From Stenogyne calaminthoides (Eukaryota; Streptophyta; Magnoliopsida; Lamiales; Lamiaceae), in assembly GCA_037126765.1 (NCBI GenBank), contig JBBCBC010000033.1, positions 12,290,085 through 12,354,084 of the forward strand: 64,000 bases of DNA, written 5' to 3'. Shown here one piece after another: positions 9,878 to 20,739 of this stretch. Each line of letters starts with the position of its first letter. Position 1 is the stretch's first letter. The notes under the pieces were generated by a model. That model was given only the letters and a program-made list of their open reading frames with translations. It made no database searches and was not told the DNA's origin. The position numbers and the translations under genes are program-made.

Positions 9878-11334
9878 GATGAAACTGAAAATAAACATAC
9901 ATCTTGTGTCAATATCCAAATCAACACAAAGAAAATCACATAATTCGATCACATGATTCATATTAAAATCTAAAAAAAAAAATATGAACATGCATCAGTC
10001 AATATCTCAAAACTGATTTAAATGAGCCTCTCTGGAGGGTCATCATTTAAATTACATTCAAGCAGGTTACAAACAAGAACAGTTACAAACCTTTAATTTC
10101 AAAAATTAATAGTCGGCTCCCACTTAACCAATATAAAATTGACAAAGACTTCGGTGAAGTATATGCATATCAATTTTATACCTAAGTAATAACCATGATT
10201 AAATACAAAATTACTACTTCATTTTGATCGAGCCTCTTGGGAGGGTAATCGTCGCCACTAATAATAATTCATAATCATCCTTTTGACAATTTATTCATGT
10301 GAAAGCTATTTTTTGACCGTCCCGTGGGGGAATTTCTCCAAAAGATTTCACAAATAAATAAATCATGGAGGTTAAAATTAATTTGATTCAAAACTAAATT
10401 AATTATTAAAAACATACTTAGTAATTTTTTGAATTTGAGATTTTTCGTTGAGCAATTCTCATACAAACACATTTAAAAAATTAAATAAAGCATAAGAAAG
10501 ACAACAATAAATCAAGCAAAGCAGAAAATAAATATATTGGGCACAAATTATCCAACTGTCATGGTTTGATTTTCCTTAGCTTGATCTTGAAGAAACATCG
10601 TCTTCAATTTCTCAAACTCGTTTGTCTCGAAAAAAATCCATCTTGGAACGCCACGCCAAGCAGCTAACAGCCGGGATGCACGCCCGCATCCGGTCGGCCG
10701 CTTGATCGAGCGACGCGCCCGTCAGGCCTTAGGCAGCCGTCACCCCTTGTGTGTTTCGGCGATCCTTAAGCGGGCGCGACGGCAAGAAGAAGCTCTTGGG
10801 CGCGAAGCGCCCTTCGCGTCTTTGCCCATCGCCTTCGCCCGTTCGCCACGCTTTGTTAGCCGCTTCGCGAAGTGTCGCCCTCGGCGAGTTGCACGCGTCT
10901 CGGGCGAACCGTCGGCCGCCAGAGCCCATTCAACTAGCGACGCGTCGCGATCGCAGCAGGCCTCCCTTACCACATTTTCGCGACGACGCCGCCCACGACG
11001 TTTTTGAGATCCGTTTTAACTCCTCGTCTCCTTCTTCGTCTTCGATCAGGTTATAATTTATTTAACGAAAAATAAATACACCTTAAATCTTAAATAGTCT
11101 ATTACATTGATCAAATCATATAGCCTAATCTACTCGTGAATTTTCTCACGAGAAAAATAAATCCGAACGAGTCGAATTAAAAACCATTCATTCATACGCT
11201 TGAAAAATAAACACATTAAATACCATGACAATTGGATACCTGCAAAATAGATCTAGCAATTCTACAATCCAATTTTCAATTTAATGTCCAACATAATTTA
11301 AATAACAATTTAAAAGTCAGAGCTCGAAACCAGA
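9878..11334 (-). other. Untranslated leader of internal region 1, with GC-rich island 10640-11010
   Basis: Lies between primer-binding site and gag. The gag-proximal half (9878-10640) is AT-rich and conserved in all three copia leaders here. It has two short hairpins on the theme CCTC/GAGG (10025-10042 and 10232-10249) and a CCGTCCCGTGGGGGAATTTCTCC segment near 10317. Then comes an island of about 370 bases of very high GC (10640-11010), and AT-rich sequence again to the primer site. The open frames of 66-101 codons in several frames of the island follow from its GC content and are not conserved; I do not call them genes. Confidence 0.75.
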
Positions 11335-11348
11335 GCTCTGATACCAGT
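11335..11348 (-). promoter_or_regulatory. tRNA-Met primer-binding site, internal region 1
   Basis: Minus-strand ACTGGTATCAGAGC directly adjoins LTR-b; complementary to the 3' end of initiator tRNA-Met. Confidence 0.92.
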
Positions 11349-13060
11349 TGTTGGGAAAATATGGGTGCCCGGATCTATTCGAGATGATTTTAAATACATA
11401 TTTAAATTATTAAATTAATTACTAACACGAATTAATCCTAAATAAATTCAACATAATAATTAATAAGCGAATAAACAACATGCGTACACGTAATCCACGT
11501 AAATCCTAAGCATGTGGAATCTAGGAGTTACGAGATTACTAACCTCTTGTAGAGACAACAGTTGAGACGATGGATCAACCCAAAGAGCCTTCCCAAATAT
11601 GTCCCAAGTCGACGAACGCAATCCGGTGTGAGGATTCTCACGAACGATTTTAATAATAGAGAAAATAAAAAATATTTTGTCACCACCTTTGTGGATTTCT
11701 AATATTTCCAACAGATGAAATTATAGTTGGGAATGAAAAATTCATCCCCTATTTATAGGGACAGGGGTGGCCGATTTTTTCAATGAAAAAATAAGGAAGA
11801 AATTATTTTTCTTGATCTCCAAGAAATCTTGAATATATCTCCTATATTTTTTTCTCCTTAATTAAAATTTTCCATAAAAATCTTATTCCCCTTTAATCCC
11901 TATTTTTTTAAAAATACAAGGAAGAAGGAGTCAAGATTTGACTTCTTGAATTTATGGATAATTATGTATTCCAAGAATACTTATCTCTTTCCATAAAATC
12001 TTTTCAAGAAAATCAAGAAAATCTTTCTTCTCCCTTTTTCCTACAATTTTCGAAAAATACAAGAAATATTAGGGAAGAATATTTTCTTCTCATTTTCATT
12101 AATTGGACTTTATTTTGGACTATTTGAGGGGCCTTTAGGAGAATTAAGATTGGACCTCCAATGGACTATGAAGCTATAATATTGGGCCAAATATTATTCA
12201 AAGTCCATTAATATTAATTTACTCCACTATAAAATTAATATTGAACTATCCATCTTAACCCATATTACGACTTTACTATAATATGGCTCCCGGTCATTAT
12301 TTTCAGTGTTTAAGATTATCTTATTCCATTAATTAATTAAGCCACTAAACAAACTTTATATTAATTAATATCTTTATCCTTGGAGTAAAGACATCTCAAC
12401 ATTATTATCCATACAGGAAATAAATTTCCACTTGCAAGATTTGGTATAATAAAGATTCTGAGCCCACCAATGGGACAAATCAAGCAAGACGTACTTGCAC
12501 ACGATTCTCCATATTAAATGTCAAAAATCGTCATGTAATTAATAATATTGCCCAAGATATAAGGTATCGAATCACAATGACTCTCTTCCTATCATAAGTC
12601 AAAGCAATAGTTATTAATTTCACACGATCCTATTTAAGGCACGGAGATTAAGAAATAACACACCACTGAGGTCTAATTCTTGTATATTCAGTACCGAAGA
12701 ATTTATCTTCCTGTAGGTCCTATTCAGTGCATCTAAATGCACTAGTATAATCTCTTGGTCAAGACAAGCCAATCTGAGCCTTATACATCAACCTTTCATA
12801 ATGATTTGTTCATTTCCATCTAGGTTGTGAATTTGTATTTAATTACGAGGAGCTGTTAATTTGATCTTCTGTGATCTGGTATCACCAAATTAACTACAAC
12901 ATAATACGTACTAACTTATTGAACGGGTTTGCAATAAATATATATAACATTCATTCATATTTAAATGCAACCGTGATTAATAATTTATTTAAGTAAATAA
13001 ATAAGAAAATTCAGTTTGGTTATACAAAGTAAAAGCATACTTTTCAGTATAACCCCAACA
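11349..13060 (-). repeat. Copia C1 LTR-b (shared central LTR)
   Basis: 1712 bp, TGTTGGG to CCCCAACA, TATAAATA on the minus strand at 11750-11757. The primer site of internal region 1 abuts its left side and the polypurine tract of internal region 2 abuts its right side. It thus serves as 5' LTR of one unit and 3' LTR of the other. No 5-bp duplication is found around it. Confidence 0.93.
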
Positions 13061-13071
13061 ATCTCCCACTT
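13061..13071 (-). promoter_or_regulatory. Polypurine tract of internal region 2
   Basis: Same AAGTGGGAGAT (minus strand) against LTR-b as in internal region 1, again with a second copy about 95 bases inward (near 13155). Confidence 0.8.
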
Positions 13072-13883
13072 ATACTCAAAGTCTGCTTTTATGTATACTA
13101 CAACATGTCTCGTGTTCTATGTGACATCTAATGTCACCTACACAAACCTAATATTTTCTCCCACTTATACTCAAAGCAGATTGACAACGTTCTTGACACC
13201 CATTACTTCCACATGTCTCTCGAATGTACTCTGAGGCAGACCTTTTGTGAATGGATCTGCTAGGTTGTCTTCCGACGCAATCTTTGCCACCTCAATGTCT
13301 CCTCTCTTAACACCTTTACATCGTTTCCGATGAGCAGTATGTCGTCTATGTATAGTACCAAAAATACCAATGCAGTTCCGTCACGCGTTTTGTAAACACA
13401 ACTTTCAAAGTTGTTTTGATCAAAACCGTAGGATTTTATGACTTGATCAAAACACTGATTCCAAGCACAGGATGCTTGCTTCAGCCTATAAATGGACTTC
13501 TTAAGCTTGCAAACTAGATGCTCTTGACCTTTTTCAATGAAGCCTTCGGGTTGTTGCATATAGATTTCTTCGTCAAGATTTCCATTGAGGAAAGATGTCT
13601 TGACATCCATTTGCCAGATCTCAAAGTCTAAATGCGCAGCAATCGACAAGAGAATGCGGATGGACTTGAGCATGGCTACGGGCGAAAAAGTTTCTTCAAA
13701 ATCGATCCCTTCTTTCTGAGTGTACCCTTTCGCCACTAGTCTTGCTTTAAAGGTTTCAACCTTTCCGTTCGGTCCCCTTTTTCTCTTGTATACCCACTTG
13801 CATCCAATGGGTTTTACCCCATTAAGTGATTCGACTAGCTCCCACACTTTATTGTGATCCATTGAACCCATTTCTGCTTCCAT
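13072..13883 (-). pseudogene. pol: Copia pol, RT with internal deletion of RT end and RNase H (internal region 2)
   Basis: The open frame 13883-13260 reads the RT from MEAEMGSMDHNKVWELV through QMDVKTSFLNGN to YIDDILLIGNDVKVL, then switches to unrelated residues (REETLRWQ...). The next 200 bases are only the tail of RNase H. Against internal region 1, about 807 bases are missing (equivalent to 5306-6112), with TAAC present at both edges. The copy therefore has RT fingers and palm but lacks the RT thumb, the connection and RNase H catalysis. Confidence 0.88.
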
Positions 13884-14617
13884 TGCTGTTTGCCAAGAGG
13901 TTGCATCTTATTCTTGGATCGCCTCGTTGTAGGACCAGGGATCTGATTCTTCACCTGAGATCAAGTCCGAAGACTCTCCAATCCCTAAGAATCGCTCGGG
14001 TTGTCGAACAACCCTCCCAATACGACGAGGTTCCGGTTGTGAAAGTGTGACGATTGGTATATCATTTTGTACAGTTGGCAATTGAGTTGGCCCCTTAAGT
14101 TCTTCCTAGGTAATTTCACTTCTAGGCTTTTTATCATTCATATAGTCTTCTTCCAAAAAATCTAAAGTGCGTACTGATTACGACCTTTTGATCTTCGGGG
14201 CCATAGAACATGCATCCTTTCGTTCCTTCGGGATACCCAATAAAAACCCTTAATTCTGAACGTGCATCCAACTTACCAGCTTCCTTGTCCAACACGTATG
14301 CCGAACACCCCCAGATCCTGATGTGTCCATAACTGGGCTTGCGCCCCGTCCATAATTCTCTCGGGGTTTTAGGGATTGATTTGGATGGCACTAAGTTTAG
14401 AATATAAGCCGCTGTTTCCAAAGCGTAACCCTAGAATGATTTTTGGTAAATATGCATAACTCATCATTGATCTTACCATTTCTAAAAGCGTTATATTTCT
14501 TCGTTCTGCAACCCCGTTTTGTTGAGGGGTACCGGGTGCAGTCAACTGGGATGCAATCCCCTCTTCCGACAGGTAGTTCAAAAATTCATCGTTGAGGTAT
14601 TCTCCTCCACGATCAGA
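13884..14617 (-). pseudogene. pol: Copia integrase C-terminal half (internal region 2)
   Basis: Frames 14421-14134 (METAAYILNLVPSKSIPKTP, RIWGCSAYVLD, FIGYPEGTKG) and 14581-14369 (GIASQLTAPGTPQQNGVAER, the third integrase catalytic Glu region). A frameshift near 14430 lies between them. It carries a TAA near 13910, a TAG at 14105-14111 and a six-A run near 14155-14160, all shared with the left duplicated copy of internal region 1. Confidence 0.84.
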
Positions 14618-15139
14618 TCATAGAAACTTGATAGTCTTTTCCTTATGATTCTCTGCTTGAGCCTTAAATTCTTTGAATTTATCAAAGGTGTCAGATTTAT
14701 GCTTCATTAAGAAAATGTATCCGTAATGTGAGTAATCATTGATAAACGTAACGAAATACTCGTAGCCACCTCTAGCTTTGATTTTCATTGGACCACACAC
14801 GTCGGTATGAACAATTTCTAACACTTCCTTAGCTCTAAGCCCCTTGGCTCCAAATGCCCTCTTGGTCATTTTACCCTCCAAACACGATTCGCAAGTTGGA
14901 AATGGTTCAATCTGGAGAAGCTCCAATGAACCATCTTGAACCAACCTTTGAATCCTTTTTGGGTTAATATGACCTAATCTTAGGTGCCAAAGAAGTATTT
15001 CATTCACGTTAATCGAATGCTTTCTTTTAGATGAAATAGTAGATGTGTTATATGATGCATTATGTGAGTGGTGTGCACAGTTAATAATATAGAGATTGTT
15101 CCGTAAAATTCCACGATAGATAATCACATCGTTACGCAA
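14618..15139 (-). pseudogene. pol: Copia integrase N-terminal half (internal region 2)
   Basis: A 173-residue open frame. LLWHLRLGHINPKRIQ and CESCLEGK form the HHCC zinc region, HTDVCGPM holds catalytic Asp 1, and TFINDYSHYGYIFL is the Asp 2 region. Here the usual IDDYSRY reads INDYSHY, so the first Asp of that motif is Asn. It reads through the position where internal region 1 has a stop, up to KEKTIKFL. Confidence 0.85.
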
Positions 15140-15492
15140 AATAGTAACATGCTTATTAAAATGAACAGAATATCCATCGACAAATAGTTTAGAAACTGAA
15201 ATAAGGTTTTTTCGAAAAACAAGAACATAAAGAACATCTCTTAAAAATTAAAATCTGGTCTTCAAAAGACAGGTGCACTTCTCCCACTGCTTCAGCTGCC
15301 ACTCTTGCAGCATTGCCTAGCTTGATGAGGATCTCATTTCCACTAAGTTGCCAGGTCCACTTGAACCCCTGTAACGTGAAACAAACATGATCAGTGGATC
15401 CCGTATCCACTACCCACAAATGGGCAGCATACTCCACCAAACAAGTTTCAACAACTAGTGAGTGAGAATTACCTTTCTTTCCATTCCTTTTG
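15140..15492 (-). pseudogene. pol: Copia protease (internal region 2), cut by S1
   Basis: Frame 15440-15189 contains WVVDTGSTDHVCFTLQGFKW, the protease active site, and EVHLSFED, followed by a frameshift (an extra A near 15245) that produces FKRCSLCSCFSKK. Upstream of 15440 the gag-pol linker runs to the S1 insertion at 15493-15497. Confidence 0.83.
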
Positions 15493-15497
15493 GGATT
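15493..15497. other. Target-site duplication of S1, left copy
   Basis: GGATT before TGTTGGG. The uninterrupted sister sequence (9065-9075) reads GGGATTGGAAC. The copy after the 3' LTR is AGATT (28537-28541). A third, TGATT (16891-16895), follows the 5' LTR. Confidence 0.75.
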
Positions 15498-16890
15498 TGT
15501 TGGGAAATTTGTAGTTTTGATGGAAGTTCCAAAACAATTGTATTAGGACCAGTCGAACCTGTTAGTCGACTGATGAAAAGATAAGAAGTCAGCTGAACAT
15601 GTTAGACAACTGAAGAATTAGACTAGATCACATATTGAGGGGGAACTCAATATGAAGAAGTGAAGATAAGCAGTGAAGATCAGAAAGAAGATCTGAAGCT
15701 CTTCAGAAGATAAGATAACTTTATCAGAAGACTCAAGTCTACTGATCTCATGGACTAAAGATCAGTACAGGCTAAGTGAGAACCGTGATAAACATATCAT
15801 CTTATCCTTAAAGCATACGAAGTGGTTCAGACCAGATGAATGTTTAAGCTGATGGCTTTTCAGGCGCCGAATAAGTGTACTTGTTAGCCACTTAGAAGTC
15901 AACACGTATGTACGGTTCTGAAGAATGCAGGATATGGTGTATCAATGCCAAATGGCTAGAAAGGACAATATTGCATGAAGACGGCATGGCCTTTCAGGGC
16001 ACATCAAATCAAGCCTGCAAGCCTACCTAAAATAGACCGAAGTTCGAATTGCTCTCCAACGGCTAACTCAAAATCGGGCCTATAAATATGAGATCAACCT
16101 TTAGAGTAAGGTTACGGAAATAATACTCAAGCTCAAGCTCTCAAGAGATTTCCGCACTAAGAACACAAACTCAAGATTTATTCTTAAGTGTTCATCCCAT
16201 AGTTCTTAGCAAGAATACTTATCCTCTAGCTATAGGTTACTTAGAAGATAGGATAGTATTCCAGTTGGAACAAAACAAATCTTATACCCAAACACTGTTA
16301 GGTTGAGTTTGTTATATTAGGATTTCTATCCAGGGTTTCTAGATTAGATTTCTGGGATTGGTTGAGTGAGAACTCGTTAAATATATGTTGGTTGTACTGT
16401 GTTGGACTAACACATTAAACTAAGTCCAGTTGGTTAAGTTGGTGCTCCTGCTGATAGGGAAGAGTGGACGTAGGACAAGTTATCTGAACCACTATAAATC
16501 GAGTGTCTTTACTTTGCTTTACACTTACTTGCACACTACTCTTGTTATCTGCATGCATATTTTGTACCTGGATCAGATTAGCATCAAGCTACTGATCTGA
16601 TCAGTTTGACGCCCTTGTCATCTGATCTAAACTTTACTGGTCAGAATCCTTATTTGAGTAAAAGTGGTTTTCACACAGGTTAACTAATGTTCCGCAGCAT
16701 CAGTTAAACTGATAGACTCTGAACTGATTTTCTTGACAAATCAGTAAGTCGGATATCAATCCAAACTGATCCACATCGCACTCTGATCAGACATACGTGC
16801 AAATCACATCTGATCCACGAAAAGTTTTGAAGTCTATTAACCCCTCCCCTCTAGACTTCAACCCTCAGTGAAACCCGTTCGGGACCTACA
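15498..16890 (+). repeat. S1 5' LTR
   Basis: 1393 bp from TGTTGGGAAATTTG to CGGGACCTACA. It has the palindrome CATATTGAG-GGGGAA-CTCAATATG (15631-15654) and a TATAAATA box at 16081-16088. It lacks about 41 bases present in the 3' LTR (27311-27352 region). Confidence 0.93.
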
Positions 16891-17026
16891 TGATTGGAAC
16901 ACGCTGACCTCCAATGTCCTTCTTCACCGCAGTTGAAACATTTTCCCTTTGGTTTCTTTTGGACCTTTAACCAACTGGCCTTCTTACCTATTTTCTTAGT
17001 GGCCTTGCTTTGGATCGTACCTTTCA
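16891..17026 (-). repeat. 136-base copy of copia C1 gag flank behind the S1 5' LTR
   Basis: Nearly identical to 28537-28672, the copia gag sequence to the right of the S1 3' LTR, including the zinc-knuckle codons. It begins with TGATT, like a target duplication, and breaks off at 17026, where S1 gag starts. The primer-binding site, leader and gag start expected here are absent. Confidence 0.9.
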
Positions 17027-17042
17027 TAATCTACCTATGTTT

Positions 17043-18562
17043 TCTGTTGATGAGTATGCAGATTGGTCCATCAACATGAGAGACCATCTGGGAGTGATTA
17101 GCAACATAATGGATGAGATTCTTGAGATAGGACCGATTATCATCTATCACTTTAACCCAGCTGAAGCAGGATGAGATCCTACGTAACCAGTTGGAGCAAG
17201 AATCAGAAAGAGTCCCTCTCTGATGGATGCAGATGAGAGGAGATTATCTAATCTGGATACTGTTGCCAGACATCTCATCATGAAAACTATGGATGCTACT
17301 ACACGAAAGAAAGTGAAGTCCTAAAGACAGCTAAGGAAGTTTGAGATACACTTGCTGAAATCTGCAGAGGATATGAACAGATCAAGGACAGCAGACCGCA
17401 AGCTGAGCTAGTTGTATTTGAGAAACTTAAGATGCTAACGAATTAAATAGTTGATCAATTTTATGGAAGGATCACACGAGGAGTCAACCGACTTCGTGAT
17501 CTAGGACGAGTAATGTCAAACAAGGATATCAACTACAATATTCTCAGATCATTGACTAAGAAATGAGATACCAAGGTGACCGTGATTAAGGACTGTCAAG
17601 ATATTGCTACTATGAAACCAAATGATCTAATCTTCAGTTTGAAAGCCCATGAGTTCGACCTGATTGAGAGAGGACAAGGATCAGATGATGTCCTCATTGA
17701 AAGCCGCCGCCAAACTCATTAAAAATTGCATTCAGCAACAAAGAGCGATTCACTTAATTGTTGAACAGTTGGAAACATCATCAGCCAGGCCGAATAGATT
17801 GCACTCCTAACGAGAAAACTTGAACGAACAAATGTTCAAATGGGCAAGTACAGAAAGTTCTATGATGACTATCGATGAAGCAGAGAAAGAGATCGAAGAT
17901 CTTCTGACAAATCACAAGAGAGATATCGTTCTTCAGATGATAGGGACAACAGAAGAGATGACCGAAAAGATGATCACAGAGATGAAAAGAAAGATTATCG
18001 AAGAGAGGATCGCAGAGAGAACAGACGAGATGAGAGATCAGATAAGAGAGGTTCTGATTACAGAAAAGGTGGAAAGTCTCCTGACAGGTCATACCGAAGA
18101 AATGATTCACCTAACAGAGGAAATTCTGGAGACTCAAGGGTTTGCTACAACTATCAGAAACCAGGCCACTACAGTGCTGATTGCCCCGATCTTACTCCCA
18201 AGGAGAGAGAAGAAAAGTGGAACAGAAGAGAACAAAGGTTCCGAGACAGAAAAGCAATGGTTGCCGATACATCTGGCATTGATGATTCTTATCTACCTTC
18301 AGATGACTCAGCCTACTCATCTGTTGAAGATTTCTTCCTGATTACCACAACTGACGATGTCGACGATATGAAATTCTCACTTGATGATGACATCTGTCTG
18401 ATGGCCAGAGAAACTGACCAGTCTGAGGTAATCTCTAAACCTTCTGTGGTTTCTTGTTCTACACCTGTTGTGCTGAGCACATCTGCTGGAGAGATTAACC
18501 TGCAAGTCTACAATGACCAATTACTTGATGATCTCTCTAATGCAATAGATACTTATACATGA
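17043..18562 (+). pseudogene. gag: S1 gag (capsid and basic nucleocapsid part)
   Basis: Begins mid-protein at VDEYADW, matching the copies at 41950 (S3) and 63460 (S2). Then come HLIMKTMDA and KAHEFDLIERGQG, and a long Arg/Asp/Ser-rich tract (17840-18110). The zinc knuckle at about 18139-18180 reads CYNYQKPGHYSADC, so the second Cys is Tyr. An open tail ADTSGIDDSYLPSDDSAYSS (to 18562) follows. Stops occur at several points (for example near 17172 and 17870). An open frame at 17820-18341 is a shadow in a different frame. Gag would form particles and bind RNA. The N-terminal 15-20 residues are missing with the leader. Confidence 0.85.
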
Positions 18563-19606
18563 GTGGAAGTCGAGAACGATAACCTAAGGGCTGAGAATAT
18601 TCGGCTTGTCAAGGATATTGAGGCAAGTAAAGCAGCTGAACTAAAATCAGCTGAAACTGTTCAGAAGATGACTAAAGAACTGGAGTTTCTGAAAGTCAGT
18701 ACTACTGATCAGGGAAAGATGATTAAGGAATAGTTGACTATCAATGAACGACAAGATGGAGAACTCAAAGTCCTTCAAGCTAAGTTTGATGAACTCTTCC
18801 GAATGCATGAGAATCTGAAAACTTCTGAGGATAATTTGCGTAAGAAAATAGAGGTTTTCACGAAATCTTCTAAGACTGTTCAAGATCTGAACAACTATTT
18901 TTGTACGCCAATTGATAAGAAGGGAATTGGGTATGAGAACCCTTCTGGATCCTCAAAATCCCCGTCTGGTTCACATCAGAAAAGTGTAATCAAACGAGTT
19001 TCTGATCAAGATACACGAAAAGCCAAATCTGTATCAGATAAGGGAAAAGGATCAGCTGACCAGGCAAGGCAAGTGCAGGATCAGAAAGGGAACATAAATG
19101 GAACCCAACTGATCAGACACCAGCCGAGGAATCAACATAAGAATCTTGTTCTTCTGAAGAGACCTCAGCCAAATCAGCAGAGTAGGCCTCAGTCTGGACC
19201 ATCTCGTAAGGGACAGTACCAGCTGAAGTCAACTCAATCCAAGCTGCCTAACAAGCAAGCTAAGGGTAAACTGCTAAGACCAACTATGCCAGAAAGATAT
19301 GAATCTTTTAATGGTAGCAGTCGTACCTACCCTTACAATCAGAAACCTAGGGCTGCTGCACCTGAGCCCCACTGGAATAAAAGAAGACAAGTATCAATGA
19401 AAAATTCCAAGTCTTCTGATTCATTCAAGGCTCACACTAATAATCATACTGATCAGATTGCATATGAAGAAACGTATGATTATGTAGATGTTTATGGGAG
19501 ACAAATCAAACCTTTTGTGTTTAACAAAGGTGCCAGATTTGTTTGGATCCCGAAAGGTACGTCTAACCCCCCAGGACCCAATTCTACTGGGGTACCTAAA
19601 ATCTAA
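18563..19606 (+). pseudogene. gag: S1 gag C-terminal extension / gag-pol linker
   Basis: Starts with a Lys/Glu-rich coiled-coil-like stretch (18580-18900) with a TAG near 18731 where sister copies have a sense codon. A 290-residue open frame (18734-19606) follows. It is basic and Gln/Ser/Asn-rich with RYESFNGSSRTYPYNQKPRA, and ends in PGPNSTGVPKI and TAA (19604-19606). S2 and S3 have the same segment ending in VPKA-TGA. Such a long linker is characteristic of Sireviruses. No enzymatic motif is visible. Confidence 0.8.
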
Positions 19607-19614
19607 TTTGCTAA

Positions 19615-19944
19615 CAGGCTCGAGTGGGACTGGCTAATAAAGGAGGTGTACAAGCAACTATCTGGTACATAGATAGTGGATGTTCAAGGCACATGACTGG
19701 AAGTCAACATCTCCTCAGCAACTACATTGAGAAACCAGGCCCACGAGTTCTCTTTGGGGACGACAACTTTGGTTTTACCAGAGGAGTTGGAACCTTAGTG
19801 AACGATGATGTACAGGTTACAAGTGTTTCATACGTTGACGGCTTAAGGCACAACCTGTTATCTGTATCACAATTCTGCGACAACAAATTTAATGTTGAGT
19901 TCTCATCAGATCAATGCACAATCAGAAATCGAGTGACTCGATAG
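19615..19944 (+). pseudogene. pol: S1 protease
   Basis: Open from MGLANKGGVQATIWYIDSGC (aspartic protease active site DSGCSRHMTG, about residues 17-26) to IRNRVTR and TAG (19942-19944). FGDDNFGFTRGVGT and DGLRHNLLSVSQFCD are the usual second half. Its frame differs from that of the gag end, so gag-pol expression would need recoding. It would cut the gag-pol polyprotein. Confidence 0.88.
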
Positions 19945-20739
19945 ATTTTGCTAACTGGCTCCAGAAAAGGAACGATTTATACAGCAGATTGGGACAGTTG
20001 TCCAAGAAATGCATGCTTGATTGTTAAGAGTTCTAAAAGCTCCAGTTGGCTCTGACACAAGAGAATGAGCCATCTAAACTTCAAAACTCTTAACAAGGTA
20101 GCAAAGATGTCCTTGGTTGAAGGTCTCCCGAATGAAGTATTCTCTAAGGATCAGACATGTGTCGCATGTCAGAAGGGAAAACAAGTAAAAGCTTCATTCA
20201 AAAGGATACCTTCTCCTCCATCCAGCAGAGTATTGCAACTGCTCCATATGGATCTTTTTGGACCAGTTACGCCTCTTAGTTTCAGTGGACGCAAATACAC
20301 TCTGGTGGTCGTAGATGATTATTCTAAGTTCACCTGGGTTGTATTCTTGTATAAGAAGAGTGAAACTACAACAAAGTTACCTGAACTTCACAAGAAGATT
20401 CAGAATGAGAAGGGTCTAAGCATAGTGAAAGTCAGATCAGACAAAGGTACATAATTCTTGAACCAATTTATATCTGATTTTTGCTCTGAGTTTGGTATAC
20501 AGCATGAGACATCAGCTGCCAGAACACCACAACAAAATGGCGTAGCAGAAAGAAGAAACAGAACACTTAAAGAAGTTGCACGCACCATGTTAGCTGAGCA
20601 TGCAACTCAAAGTCGTTTCTAGGCAGAAGCTATCAATACTGCATGTCACACGCATAACATATGTTCTCTGACTAAGATTCACTTTAAGACACCTTATGAA
20701 CTGTGGAAGCGCAGAAAACCCCGTGTTTCCTACTTTCAT
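19945..20739 (+). pseudogene. pol: S1 integrase
   Basis: Segment MSHLNFKTLNKVAKMSLVEG (20065) to CVACQKGKQ is the zinc-binding end. LLHMDLFGPV and VVVDDYSKFTWVVF hold catalytic Asp 1 and 2. Beyond a TAA (20452-20454), TPQQNGVAERRNRTLKE holds the catalytic Glu region. Another TAG near 20620 replaces Trp. Two or more stops inactivate it. It would join retrotransposon cDNA to target DNA. Confidence 0.88.

Noticed and set aside
10275..10472. Small open frame in the copia leader (65 codons)
   Set aside because: AT-rich, not kept in the sister leader, no domain; leader RNA only.
17820..18341. Open frame of 173 codons in S1
   Set aside because: It is a shadow: the real gag frame runs through it in another phase and carries the Arg/Asp-rich tract and the zinc knuckle seen in S2 and S3.
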